A stretch of DNA of 35,186 nt, taken from assembly GCA_011390365.1 (NCBI GenBank), contig JAABSM010000039.1:1-35186 (forward strand), given 5' to 3'. Below the pieces are notes generated by a model. The model searched no databases, was not told the DNA's origin, and saw only the letters and a program-made list of their open reading frames with translations. A program made the translations under genes and the position numbers. This DNA comes from Gammaproteobacteria bacterium (lineage in GTDB: Bacteria > Pseudomonadota > Gammaproteobacteria > Chromatiales > Chromatiaceae). Below, piece after piece: positions 26,001 through 33,505 of this stretch (positions are counted from its first letter, which is position 1; every line of letters begins with the position of its first letter).

Positions 26001-27123
26001 GGCGGAGACCTGGCGGGTCGAGACGGAGCGCATGTGGCACCTGGAGTGGCAGGGGCTGGCCCCGGTCCATCGCGGCGGCTCGACCCAGGCCGAGCCGTTG
26101 GAGTGGCGACCCTGGCCCGGCGAGACCCTGACCCTATCGCCGACCCGCCCCGAAGGCGCCCCCGGCCCCAGCCTCACCCTCGAATCGAGCCGACTGGCGA
26201 TCACCCCCGGCAAGCGCAGCAGCGACGGCGAGCTGCACCTGATCCTGCGCAGCAGCCGCGGCGGCAATCATACCCTGAAGATCCCGGCTGACGCCGAATT
26301 GCGGGTTGTCACCATCGACGGGCGCACCCAGCCGATCCGCCAGCAGGGGCGGGAGGTGGCGATCCCCCTCACCCCGGGCAAGATGGAGGTCATGTTGGAG
26401 TGGGTTCAGCCCCATGGCATCGACTACCGTCTGGCGAGCCCCGCCATCGACCTCGGCCTGGCCAGCGTCAACCACCACATCGACATCAACCTGGGCTACG
26501 ACCGCTGGGTGCTCTTCACCAACGGCCCGCGACTCGGTCCGGCGGTGCTGTGGTGGGGTATCCTGCTGGTGATCCTCGCCGCCGCCATCGGCCTGGGGCG
26601 CTACACCCACACCCCGCTGCGCACCCATCACTGGCTGCTGCTGGGCATCGGCCTCTCCCAGGCCCCCATCGGCCTGGCGATCATCGTGCCGCTATGGCTG
26701 CTGGCGCTGGAGCGGCGCGCCCGCCTCGCCCCCGAGTCCCTCATCAGCGGCCGCCTGAATCTCATTCAAATCGGCCTCGCCCTGCTCACCCTCGCCGCCC
26801 TCGGCTCGCTGGTGTTCGCGGTGCAGGAGGGCCTGCTCGGCCTGCCCGACATGCAGGTCGCCGGCAACCACTCCAGCGCCTACGCCCTACACTGGTACCA
26901 GGACCGCATCGGCCCGCAACCGCCTTCGGCACTGGTCATCTCCGCGCCGCTGTTGGCCTATCGCCTCGCCATGCTCGCCTGGGCGCTATGGCTCGCCTTC
27001 GCCCTGCTCAAATGGCTGCGTTGGGGGTGGGAGTGCTATTCGCAAGGGGGATTGTGGTGGAAGCTGGAGTTCTCGCTGCCCAAGCGGAAGAGGCGTGCAG
27101 AGGATGAACCCGGGGAGGGCTGA
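23065..27123 (+). CDS. Very large exported multi-spanning membrane protein of unknown function
   Basis: A 1352-aa protein with a signal peptide (residues 1-19, LIALLLSLLCTALSA). A large, mostly beta-like, Arg/Pro/Leu-rich extracytoplasmic region (about 20-470) leads to a cluster of membrane helices (about 475-560) and another pair (about 670-720). A second extracytoplasmic region (about 730-1150) ends in a C-terminal group of helices (about 1155-1330) and a basic end, KRKRR. The second region has repeated short beta-strand segments resembling the first, suggesting an internal duplication of a sandwich-plus-helices unit. Four cysteines occur in CPSLYNRDERLC and CLPACAQ. I do not recognise the family. 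The gene has no close operon partner; divergent transcription from the minus-strand operon suggests related regulation at most. Codon use matches its neighbours. Confidence 0.8.
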   Translation: MPTRLIALLLSLLCTALSARPIAPDAIPPDLAQWRDWVLHEHPDRNCPSLYNRDERLCAWPSRLAMDLDEQGGAFLQQWQVEREGWVPLPGGGEIWPQSVKVGNQPAIVTERNGQPVVRLEPGNHVLEGLYRWQRLPDAIPVPDRSGLLEVAVDQAPLIAPELVNGRLLLRGGGSREEAPAEENRLELRVFRKVIDDHPMQLITHIELDVAGRPREAILGQPLLDGFIPLRLDAPLPARLEADGGLRVQLRPGQWRIQLSARHPDRVTLLQLPEQAEPWPREEVWSFEARNPLRLVEIKEVRQLDPRRTGLPTEWRQLPAYHMTPQERFTIDVVRRGDPDPEANRLNLEREMWLDFDGGGYTLRDRISGVITRDPRLEASPELHLGRVVIDDQPRFITRADNATADGVEARYGGIEMVAEGRLEGAIAAPPASGWQSEFQQLQTTLHLPPGWRLLTAAGVDNRPNTWINGWTLLDLFLVLIAAVAAGRLWGVVWGLAMLVGLALIWHEPNAPRFIWLNLLAAIALLRVLPTGRARRWIGGYRNLSLLALALLMLPFLVQQVRSGLYPQLERGGGVSFNPMQQVTQGGMQADMAMEQKAETLPMSRAPAKVIPQESMEPSYPRKKPSRYDANAVIQTGPGLPNWNWRRVSLSWNGAVDSGQRLQLVYLSPAGLLIFKLQGCLLALLLAVRLLDRPLKTNATPSASPALWLLLLMPLLTLAPVDRAQAADYPSPELLKALEQRLTAPAECLPACAQIPKMTMTAGQDRLTLELEIHAQQTTAIPLPVDPRRRQPMELLLNDQHPDGLARLNQQLWLQTPEGISRLSMTIPLFELDRLEIPLPLTPHLVQFSGDGWKLEGLGENGVPEGQMQLNRIVEKSDAKADKTLEPGLLPPFVRVERNLRLGLEWSVETRVVRVSPPDRPILLAIPLLPGESVLSDGMRVEEGKVMINMATRQSQASWRSSLEQTPEIPLTAPRRSEWAETWRVETERMWHLEWQGLAPVHRGGSTQAEPLEWRPWPGETLTLSPTRPEGAPGPSLTLESSRLAITPGKRSSDGELHLILRSSRGGNHTLKIPADAELRVVTIDGRTQPIRQQGREVAIPLTPGKMEVMLEWVQPHGIDYRLASPAIDLGLASVNHHIDINLGYDRWVLFTNGPRLGPAVLWWGILLVILAAAIGLGRYTHTPLRTHHWLLLGIGLSQAPIGLAIIVPLWLLALERRARLAPESLISGRLNLIQIGLALLTLAALGSLVFAVQEGLLGLPDMQVAGNHSSAYALHWYQDRIGPQPPSALVISAPLLAYRLAMLAWALWLAFALLKWLRWGWECYSQGGLWWKLEFSLPKRKRRAEDEPGEG

Positions 27124-27189
27124 GGCGAAACCGCGTACGCAAGAATAGACAGTATAAGCAGGATTAACAGGTTTACGTTTTCTTGACTC

Positions 27190-27213
27190 GTCACGCCGCT
27201 CCAGCGGCGTGAC
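27190..27213. terminator. 11-bp perfect hairpin after the large membrane protein gene
   Basis: GTCACGCCGCT and its exact complement are separated by CC. There is no following T-run on the plus strand, so it may be a REP-type palindrome or a transcript-stabilising stem rather than an intrinsic terminator. Confidence 0.5.
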
Positions 27214-27224
27214 GCATCCGAGGG

Positions 27225-27260
27225 CGCTCCCGCGCCCCATGGCAACGGTGCGCGGGAGCG
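27225..27260. repeat. Second GC-rich hairpin, 11-bp stem
   Basis: CGCTCCCGCGC (27225-27235) pairs perfectly with 27250-27260 around a 14-nt loop. It directly follows the preceding palindrome; such paired palindromes resemble REP/BIME units. Confidence 0.5.
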
Positions 27261-27361
27261 AGACGAAGAGGCGGCTTGAGGTCTCTTCCTTCCGGTCACC
27301 CCCGGCATGAGAGCAGGTGTTTTTAAGCTTGGGAAGAGGGTAAGCCTGATGGTGTGAGAGA

Positions 27362-27778
27362 TCAATTCGAAGAAGGTGTGGGTCCCTTTTTGATGGTCCG
27401 TATAAGGAACAATGAAAGAACAGAAAGGATAGTAACGAGGGAGCCCACCCCAATGGGAATCAGCCCAAACGCACCAAACAGCCCACCGCCATGCCTCGCA
27501 CTCTCATGTGCCGCATGCAAGGCAAAAAAGCCGTAGCCAATAAGCAGCAAAGAGACTGGAAGCAATGCAAAGTGTAATTTCGGGATCTTGGCAATGGAGG
27601 CTCGCAGTCCTCGCAGGGTTTGAACGCCCAGCGCACCAATCCAGATGGAAAGGGGAATCATCAGCACGACCAGTCCTAGCCCCAAAACAAGAGCCCCGGT
27701 TAGTGGGACGGTCAGTGCTGCAACGAATTGCAGCAAAGCGCACATTAGGAAGCAAGCTAAATACCGCGCATATCGCAT
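27362..27778 (-). CDS. Hypothetical membrane protein, about four helices
   Basis: A 138-aa hydrophobic protein with helices near residues 5-22, 26-50, 70-88 and 103-125, and basic residues between helices 2 and 3 (RGLRASIAKIPK). The tail is KKGPTPSSN. It overlaps the preceding gene by 22 bp, so the two form a small operon. G+C is visibly lower (near 50%) than the flanking large genes, suggesting recent acquisition. No family recognised. A two-gene module of soluble protein plus membrane protein is reminiscent of small defence or toxin-antitoxin pairs, but nothing in the sequence proves this. Confidence 0.6.
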   Translation of the reverse strand: MRYARYLACFLMCALLQFVAALTVPLTGALVLGLGLVVLMIPLSIWIGALGVQTLRGLRASIAKIPKLHFALLPVSLLLIGYGFFALHAAHESARHGGGLFGAFGLIPIGVGSLVTILSVLSLFLIRTIKKGPTPSSN

Positions 27779-28098
27779 ATTACTAATGCCCGCTCAAATG
27801 CTCGGAGAGATCCTTGCGCTATTGTTGGTCTGCCTTCTCCTGCAATCCATGAGGCCATTATGTTAGATGGGAACGCTGGTGCTTCTGTTCCTATCAGGCT
27901 TTCGATATTTGGAAAAAGTCGGTGATTAATTTCATTTACACCCCTTAGCAATTCTGGCTTTACAACTCCGGCGCCCTGAAATTCGTATGAATCACGAGCC
28001 ATTACCGTTAACTGATGCCCATAGGTCAGCAACAATCGTATTTGTTCCGTAACTGGCAGTTTCTCAAGGATTGCCTGAATATCGTTTTGAGTAATCAT
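27757..28098 (-). CDS. Hypothetical soluble protein
   Basis: A 113-aa protein, mostly helical, beginning MITQNDIQAILEKLPVTEQI. AGGTGG upstream of the ATG at 28098 supports this start; an in-frame extension to 28140 lacks such a site. It belongs to a type of small hypothetical protein (LPVxEQIRLLLxYGHxLTVxARDSYEF) that I recall seeing scattered in accessory regions, without known function. It overlaps the downstream membrane protein gene by 22 bp. Confidence 0.6.
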   Translation of the reverse strand: MITQNDIQAILEKLPVTEQIRLLLTYGHQLTVMARDSYEFQGAGVVKPELLRGVNEINHRLFPNIESLIGTEAPAFPSNIMASWIAGEGRPTIAQGSLRAFERALVICDMRGI

Positions 28099-28170
28099 GT
28101 CCACCTGTTTGTTCTTGTTGCTTTGGTTGCTCGCTCCCACCTTCCCGAGGGAAGAGAATCATCTTTCACT

Positions 28171-28225
28171 GGACCGCGCGGCTTGACGCGCAATGCTGGC
28201 ACGGGCGCGTCAAGCCGCGCGGTCC
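28171..28225. repeat. 21-bp perfect inverted repeat (large hairpin)
   Basis: GGACCGCGCGGCTTGACGCGC (28171-28191, first and last bases included) pairs perfectly with 28205-28225 around a 13-nt loop. It lies between the broken Fic gene and the hypothetical pair. It has no T-run. It may be a REP-like element or a bidirectional transcription barrier. Confidence 0.8.
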
Positions 28226-28907
28226 GCCGTGGAGTTACGGTGTCACCTTACCAATTACACCTTTTCCCATCTGCGTCTTCAATCTGAAGAAACGGGAGAG
28301 TCGCCTGTACGTTGGTCGCGTCCCTCCTGATGAAGACTCGCCTTTTTGAAGAGAGCAATAGTTTCCCGGTACTCTTGATGACAAAAGTCCGCGAAGGGAC
28401 GATCCAGTGAGGTATCTGGCCAAAAACCCACGCTTTTTGACAGCTGTCCCATCCCAAGATGATGTTCAGTGAGCAGGTCGATATACTCTTTCCGATGTAA
28501 TCGGCTGATAATCAGAGGAAGATGACCTGAGCGCAAAAGGGGTAGATTACTGAGCAGACGGGCAAGACGACCATTGCCATCCCAGAAGGGGTGGATGTGC
28601 ACGAAACCGATATGAAGGGTCGCGTATGCCTCAATGCCCTCGTCCAGTGAGAGGGTGGCTTGAGTCAGTTGATTCCACTTTTCCAGCCACTCCCCCATCA
28701 ACAAGGGGACATCGGGAACCTTCGCATATTCTATAAATACCTGATCGCCGTCTGAAGTAACCGCATCCGTTCCGTTAGGCTCCCGCTTCCACGCGCCTGT
28801 CGGTTTGAATATGCCTGACACTTGTACCACCTGAACCGCGTTATGCAGATCAAAAAGATCCTGAGTGGTGATCCGTTGTCGTTGAAGCCAGGAATAGAGG
28901 AGCTCTA

Positions 28908-28917
28908 GGCGCGTGCC
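28908..28917. repeat. Target-site duplication, left copy
   Basis: GGCGCGTGCC, identical to 29140-29149, bounds the 222-bp element. Its length (10 bp) is typical of IS4-type transposition, among others. Confidence 0.9.
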
Positions 28918-29139
28918 CAATGTCATTAACTTAAGCGCCACGCCAGGTTCCCGCCCTTGATGCGCCTTACCCCGGGGCAGCCCGGAAATCGCTGGGCTAG
29001 CATAGGATGTGCCGAATAACAAAGCCTTGTCGCTCGGTCGACGGCACATCCTATGCAGAACCAAAAACGGTCGGCGCACCCACGAAATGAGGCGCATCAT
29101 TCCCGGAGAATGCCATGGTGGCTTAAGTTAATGACATTG
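28918..29139. mobile_element. Complete 222-bp MITE (copy B) inside the Fic gene
   Basis: Termini are CAATGTCATTAACTTAAG and its perfect complement (18 bp), with near matches extending inward to GCCAC/GTGGC. Flanked by the 10-bp direct repeat GGCGCGTGCC. No transposase is encoded. Nested inverted repeats inside: TGATGCGCCT with AGGCGCATCA, and a 15-bp perfect pair (29000-29014 with 29042-29056), so its transcript would fold strongly. The terminal sequence and target length suggest mobilisation by an IS4-family transposase (inference). Positions 28955-29139 recur at 11948-12131. Confidence 0.93.
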
Positions 29140-29149
29140 GGCGCGTGCC
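29140..29149. repeat. Target-site duplication, right copy
   Basis: GGCGCGTGCC, the partner of 28908-28917; it belongs to the original Fic coding sequence. Confidence 0.9.
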
Positions 29150-29564
29150 TGGCCGACGACTTCCTGGTGATCCTTGAGGGGCTTGCCGGAGATCGTCAGG
29201 CCTTCTTCCAGGACGAATTTCGTCTCTCCAAGCGTTAATGTATTCCCCTCTATCGCGGTTGAGGAATGAGTCCACAAGTCTCGTACTTGGCGAAGCAAGG
29301 CAAGCCTTATGTCTTCATCAAGGTGTTGCAGTGATGAAAGAAACATTCAGCACGATCCTTATTTGTAATCTGAATTACGGTGATAGCCTGGCAAGTACGC
29401 TATTTCCGACGGAAGATTACGAGTCTCGCCTCGTCTTACTTGCTTTTCATCCACCTTTCAGCTGGATGTCCGCCCATGGTACTATACAATCCGAACGAAA
29501 GTAGATTTTTCAGTAGAGCCGGCTTTATGTTCGCGTGTCCGTTCTAGGCGAAAAGAGGCTTGTT

Positions 29565-29850
29565 GATGGTGTTGGCGGGCACACTGCGGGTGTGGCTGGA
29601 TACCGCCGTCCCCCGACAGGATCCAACCACCCCCGTGCGAGCCGACGCCGCCCAGCTCGACGAAACCACCGCCGTACCCTGAATGCGAACTCGGACCTGG
29701 AAGAGCGGCTGCCGAGGCTCCAGCGGCGCGCCTATCAGTATCTGCCAATGCTCCAGGTTTCCAGCAATACCCTGCTGGTGGTGGTGAGCGTACTCGGGAC
29801 CCTGCGGATCCTTATCGGAGATCGGCATCGATATATCATAATGGTTTGCA
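29565..29850 (+). pseudogene. Possible decayed MscS-like channel gene fragment
   Basis: Two coding-like pieces in different frames. From 29565 the sequence reads LAGTLRVWLDTAVPRQ and stops at about 29682. Then in another frame come LEERLPRLQRRAYQYLPML and SSNTLLVVVSVLGTLRILIG. The second piece resembles the helix-loop-helix before the pore of MscS-family channels. The frame change and the abrupt end support decay. The similarity is by eye only and could be mistaken. The rest of 29347-29560 shows nothing recognisable. Confidence 0.35.
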
Positions 29851-29885
29851 AGTAATATCGCGCCGAAGGTTGGCGTTGCGGAATT

Positions 29886-29915
29886 TTGACAATATAAAGC
29901 GGTTAAATGTATATT
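29886..29915 (+). promoter_or_regulatory. Strong sigma70 promoter of the oxidoreductase operon
   Basis: A perfect TTGACA (29886-29891), an 18-bp spacer and TATATT (29910-29915, five of six). Transcription would start near 29922, just upstream of the AGGAG at 29939-29943. Confidence 0.75.
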
Positions 29916-29950
29916 GGCCCGTTTTGAGGGCACAAATTAGGAGTGCAATG

Positions 29951-30664
29951 ATGTGCGATAAAATAACGGTTGGTCCTGCCGGGTATATGCCCAAATCGGC
30001 TCCCTCGATGGGTGTTGAGTTGGCGCCGGAAGGTAAAGCGTTGCTCTACGGTAACATTGTCGAGGAAGAAGAGGCAATGAGGGATGCCGCCAAGGCATTG
30101 CTGACGAGGGAAAATCCAACCATCTTTCCCGGACCGCAGATTCTGTGGGACTGGAAAGAGGATGTCGCGGAGAAGGCGGCGGCCATTCTGGAGCTGGCGG
30201 CGGAAATCCCCAGCTGCAAGATTATTCCCATGCCGGATTATCGCCCGAAATATCCGAAAATTGATGTCAAGGCCGAGATCAATCCCAATCATCCGAATCT
30301 GACGATCCTCGACAACAAGATAAAGGCCGCCATATTCGTCGGGGTTCACTGCCACTACGCCAATCTCACCCTGAGAATGATTCGCGCGGGCACCGATTGT
30401 TATACCATCGCATTGTGCGCGCATATGGGGCACGAGGAGGCGATGGCTTCGATCAGGGATCTGCATGCATCGGATGTCAGAAAGTTCAAGGATATCCTGA
30501 TTGAAGAGAGAAACAAATTGGGTATTGAGTGGACGCCGACAATGCCGCCCGCGAATCCATCCCTTGAAAAGGAAGATCACAGTACATTGACGGCGGCCGA
30601 TTATGGCGAGTACCGGAGTCTCCTCATGAGCCGTAAAGGCGAACACGTGGCTGAAGTAGAGTAA
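29951..30664 (+). CDS. CdhB-like accessory subunit of the 2-oxoacid:ferredoxin oxidoreductase
   Basis: A 237-aa protein related to the CO dehydrogenase/acetyl-CoA synthase epsilon (CdhB-type) family, usually labelled carbon monoxide dehydrogenase beta subunit family. It has a Rossmann/DHS-like domain with AAIFVGVHCHYANLTLRMI and DCYTIALCAHMGHEEAM. Related genes accompany the five-subunit pyruvate and 2-oxoglutarate:ferredoxin oxidoreductases of reductive TCA organisms such as Hydrogenobacter and Nitrospira (family knowledge, from memory). AGGAG (29939-29943) precedes two adjacent ATGs (29948 and 29951); the second has better spacing. First gene of the operon, 12 bp before the alpha gene. No CO dehydrogenase genes are present, so it is not part of a Wood-Ljungdahl complex. 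Codon use is less GC-rich than upstream genes. Confidence 0.75.
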   Translation: MCDKITVGPAGYMPKSAPSMGVELAPEGKALLYGNIVEEEEAMRDAAKALLTRENPTIFPGPQILWDWKEDVAEKAAAILELAAEIPSCKIIPMPDYRPKYPKIDVKAEINPNHPNLTILDNKIKAAIFVGVHCHYANLTLRMIRAGTDCYTIALCAHMGHEEAMASIRDLHASDVRKFKDILIEERNKLGIEWTPTMPPANPSLEKEDHSTLTAADYGEYRSLLMSRKGEHVAEVE

Positions 30665-30676
30665 GGAACTAAATCA

Positions 30677-31861
30677 ATGAGTCAGAATGCAAGGCCGAAA
30701 CTGGAAAAGAAGATCGTTGATGCAGGCTACCTGCTGAAAGAGGCTCCCAGAACCCAGCAGTTCATTACCGGCGCTCAGGCAATGGCAGAGGCCGTCAAGA
30801 GGGCCAATGTCGATATGGCCATCGCCTACCCGATTACACCGCAATCGGAAGTCATGCACCTGGTGGGCGATATCTACGCCCAAGGCCACATCAAGGAGTA
30901 CTACCGAGCGGAAGAGGAGCTTGGCACCATGTCCGCCATCGCGGGCGCGGCAAGGGCCGGCGTGCGCATGTTTACCGCCACATCCGGACCGGGACTGCTT
31001 AGGGGGCTTGAGGCGATCGCTTCCTGGCCAGGCCATCGCATACCCGCGGTATTGGGCGTGCTCACCCGTGTCGTCAATGCACCGCTGTCGATTCAGCCGG
31101 ATAATATCGAAATTGCCTACCTGATGCATTGCGGCGCGCTGGTGCTGCATGCGGAAAATCAGCAGGATACCTTCGATATGACGCTGGCGGCATTCGCCAT
31201 TGCCGAGAAGGTCGACGTCTATATACCCGTCGCCGTCGCCACGGAAGGCTTCTTCGTTACCCACGCCAAGGGTTATGTCAATACCACGCCCGAAGATATG
31301 GCGCTTACGCCCATCGATCCCACCGCCGCGCCAGTGCCAGCGATGGATAACGAAACACCCCCGGCGAGGATTCAGCGGGATGCGCCGGTGCAGAAATCGA
31401 ACTTCATGAGCTATCTGATTCATGCGGTATGGCAGCAGGAGATCTGGGACTCGAACAAGCGTTCGATGAAATATATCTACGAATATCTGGGCGGGCCGAT
31501 CGAGGTTCAGGATCCGGAAGCGGATGTCTTCGTGGTGGCCTCCGGTTGCGCCGCCGCGCAGGCCAGAGAGGCGCATCGCTATGCCCAGGAGGAGGGGCTT
31601 AGCGTTGGTTTCATCAAGGTGAGATCCATCCGACCCTTCCCCGTCGACGAGATCCGGGAGGCGGTGAAAAACGCCAAGAAGTTGATCGTTCCCGAACACA
31701 ATATCATTGGCTGGCTGTGCAAGGAGGTCAAGGCGTCGATCCCCAACAGCGGTATCGTCGTGGAAGGACCAAGGGTCTATGGCGGCATGACGCTCCCCGT
31801 CGAATTGATCATGGCGGAAATCTACAATGCTCTCGGTATCGAGCATAACATGAAGCTGTAA
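30677..31861 (+). CDS. porA: 2-oxoacid:ferredoxin oxidoreductase, alpha subunit
   Basis: A 394-aa alpha subunit (PorA/ForA). The N-terminal pyrimidine-binding domain has AIAYPITPQSEVMHLVGD, and the conserved glutamate that activates ThDP lies in YRAEEELGTMSAIAGAARAG. SGPGLLRGLEAIASWPGHRIPAV is the family's core loop; active enzymes bind CoA and 2-oxoacid nearby. The C-terminal transketolase-like domain ends in KKLIVPEHNIIGWLCKEVKA. The complex interconverts pyruvate (or 2-oxoglutarate) and acetyl- (or succinyl-) CoA plus CO2 with reduced ferredoxin. Which substrate is used cannot be decided from this sequence. An AAGGA precedes the ATG. Confidence 0.9.
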   Translation: MSQNARPKLEKKIVDAGYLLKEAPRTQQFITGAQAMAEAVKRANVDMAIAYPITPQSEVMHLVGDIYAQGHIKEYYRAEEELGTMSAIAGAARAGVRMFTATSGPGLLRGLEAIASWPGHRIPAVLGVLTRVVNAPLSIQPDNIEIAYLMHCGALVLHAENQQDTFDMTLAAFAIAEKVDVYIPVAVATEGFFVTHAKGYVNTTPEDMALTPIDPTAAPVPAMDNETPPARIQRDAPVQKSNFMSYLIHAVWQQEIWDSNKRSMKYIYEYLGGPIEVQDPEADVFVVASGCAAAQAREAHRYAQEEGLSVGFIKVRSIRPFPVDEIREAVKNAKKLIVPEHNIIGWLCKEVKASIPNSGIVVEGPRVYGGMTLPVELIMAEIYNALGIEHNMKL

Positions 31862-31879
31862 CAGGATAAGGTGATAAAG

Positions 31880-32791
31880 ATGAGCTTGAAATACATGACG
31901 CCCACGGAGCAGTTCAAGAAGTACCTGCCGAAGGATTATGTGGAGCTGGTCGACTATGGTCCGTTCGGCAAGAGCCAGGACGAAGCCGGTGTCAATAACA
32001 TCGGCCAGTTCAAGGAGGTACTGGAGGAGCACCCGATGTGTTCCGGCTGCCTGATGGCCTATTTCATTCGGGTGTTCTTCGCCGCGCTGCCGAATCCGGA
32101 AGATACCGTGACCCTCGGCACCGCCGGCTGCGGACGCCTGGCCATATCACAGGCCGCGGTGCCCTTCATCTACGGCAACTACGGCGATCAGAACGCCATG
32201 GCGTCGGGTTTGTCCCGGGCGTTCAGGCTGCGTTTTCCGGACAAGAAGAAAGACGTGGTCACCCTCGCCGGCGACGGCGGCACCATGGATATCGGCTTCA
32301 GCATGACCATGCACTCATGGATTCGCGGGGAGAAATTCACGACGATCATGCTCGATAATGAAGTCTATGGAAATACCGGCGGCCAGGAGAGCGGCATGTC
32401 GCCCCAGGGCGCCATACTGAAAATGGCCCCGGAGGGCAAGAAGTTCGAAAAGATGCCCGCCACCGAACTGGCCAAGACGGCGGGGTGCGTCTATGTGGTG
32501 AGAATATCGCCGACCAATATCAAGAAGACCGCAAAGAGCATCAAGCGCGCCATTCTTGTGGCGAGGGAGGTCGGTCCTACCTTCATCCACGTCTATACCT
32601 CCTGCAATATTGAATACTCCATTCCCACGGAAGAGGTGTTCAAGGACGCCAAGGATCAGGAGAAGGACCGCTTCTCTTTCGAGGAGTACATGACGGATGA
32701 GGCGCGGGAGGTAATCGAGCGTATCGAGGGCGAAGAGAAGAAGGCGAAAAAGGCGAAAAAAGGGGCCAGGAAAGAAGAGGTGGTAAGCTGA
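31880..32791 (+). CDS. porB: 2-oxoacid:ferredoxin oxidoreductase, beta subunit
   Basis: A 303-aa ThDP-binding beta subunit. The ThDP/Mg motif is LAGDGGTMDIGFSMTMHSWI, with the partner asparagine in IMLDNEVYGNTGGQ. Cysteines suited to a [4Fe-4S] cluster are in MCSGCLM, TAGCGRL and YTSCNIEYSIP. GNTGGQESGMSPQGA is the usual PorB segment. The ATG at 31880 is preceded by AGGTG at 31869-31873; a GTG at 31871 overlaps that site and is less likely. The Lys/Glu-rich C-terminus (KKAKKAKKG) is probably disordered. One base separates its stop from the gamma start. Confidence 0.9.
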   Translation: MSLKYMTPTEQFKKYLPKDYVELVDYGPFGKSQDEAGVNNIGQFKEVLEEHPMCSGCLMAYFIRVFFAALPNPEDTVTLGTAGCGRLAISQAAVPFIYGNYGDQNAMASGLSRAFRLRFPDKKKDVVTLAGDGGTMDIGFSMTMHSWIRGEKFTTIMLDNEVYGNTGGQESGMSPQGAILKMAPEGKKFEKMPATELAKTAGCVYVVRISPTNIKKTAKSIKRAILVAREVGPTFIHVYTSCNIEYSIPTEEVFKDAKDQEKDRFSFEEYMTDEAREVIERIEGEEKKAKKAKKGARKEEVVS

Positions 32792-32792
32792 C

Positions 32793-33491
32793 ATGGAGAA
32801 GAAGAGATACAACATGCGGGTATCCGGTCTTGGCGGCCAGGGCGTGGTTACTACGGCCCATATTCTCGGCTCCGCCATGGATAACGCGGGAAAATATGCG
32901 TCATTGGTGCCGTTTTTCGGTTCGGAAAAGCGCATGGCGCCGGTAGAGGCGTATGTGCGCGCCTCCACCGACCCCATTTATGAAGTGGGCGAGGTGGTCT
33001 ACCCGGACATCATCATGATCTACCATCCCCAGGTCATTACCCACGGTAAATCCTATACCATGCCGTTCTATATGGGGCTCAAACCCAATAGCCTGGTCAT
33101 CATCAACACCGACCGCGACGTACTTGAACCTGAGGATATCCGAGTTCTCACGGAACTCAAGGCGACCGTGGTTCAATTTGACGCGACCGAACTGGCGCTC
33201 AAGATCGCGGGTACGGAACTCGCGACCAACATGGCCATGATGGGCATGCTGCTTGGACTCATCAAGCTGGTGTCGATGGAAAATATCGAGCATGCCGTGA
33301 AGGAGAGATTCCTGGGCACCTCGTTCGTCACCTCCGGCGGTACCGCCGCACTGGACTCCGCTATTGAGAAGAAGTTCAAGAAGAAGGAGAAGCTGCTTTC
33401 CAAGAACATGGAAGTGATCTCGAAAACATTCGAGATGGCGGATTCCGTGGATCTGAACAGCGGAAAACTGGTCTTCCAACTGGCAGTATGA
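32793..33491 (+). CDS. porG: 2-oxoacid:ferredoxin oxidoreductase, gamma subunit
   Basis: A 232-aa gamma subunit. It begins with the family signature MRVSGLGGQGVVTTAHILG, followed by FFGSEKRMAPVEAYVRAS and IMIYHPQVI. The gamma domain packs against alpha and beta in the complex. A C-terminal extension of about 40 residues (KKFKKKEKLLSKNMEVISKT) is charged and helical, probably for binding the ferredoxin-like subunit. It follows the beta gene without a gap and precedes the ferredoxin gene by 14 bp. Confidence 0.9.
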   Translation: MEKKRYNMRVSGLGGQGVVTTAHILGSAMDNAGKYASLVPFFGSEKRMAPVEAYVRASTDPIYEVGEVVYPDIIMIYHPQVITHGKSYTMPFYMGLKPNSLVIINTDRDVLEPEDIRVLTELKATVVQFDATELALKIAGTELATNMAMMGMLLGLIKLVSMENIEHAVKERFLGTSFVTSGGTAALDSAIEKKFKKKEKLLSKNMEVISKTFEMADSVDLNSGKLVFQLAV

Positions 33492-33505
33492 ACAGAAGGT
33501 AGAAT

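Larger units (their letters stand above)
27124..27361. other. Gene-free spacer with strong hairpins
   Basis: No coding sequence is credible here. The GC and compositional character change from the GC-rich membrane protein gene to lower-GC DNA. Two separately listed hairpins lie at 27190-27213 and 27225-27260. Confidence 0.5.
28279..29346 (-). pseudogene. Fic-domain protein gene interrupted by a MITE
   Basis: Two pieces of one Fic (AMP-transferase family) gene. The 5' piece starts at 29346 (AAGGA upstream) and encodes HSSTAIEGNTLTLGETKFVL, the inhibitory-helix motif S/T-x3-E-G of class II Fic proteins, then GKPLKDHQEVVGQARA. It is cut off three codons into the element (stop at about 29128). 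The 3' piece resumes at the far side and includes LELLYSWLQRQRITTQDL and the catalytic motif HPFWDGNGRLAR (28561-28600). Removing the element and one target copy leaves the halves one base out of frame (GCGCC where GCGCCC would restore ARALELL), so a further 1-bp loss has occurred. The 3' half can still be read as a chimera starting in the element near 29100. The ancestral protein probably AMPylated a target protein. Confidence 0.85.

Noticed and set aside
27757-28098. Toxin-antitoxin pair with the membrane protein at 27362-27778
   Set aside because: The overlapping two-gene layout is suggestive, but no toxin or antitoxin motif is visible.
28955-29100. N-terminal extension of the Fic fragment as a genuine protein start
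   Set aside because: It is translated from MITE sequence; the true 5' part of the gene is beyond the element at 29140-29346.
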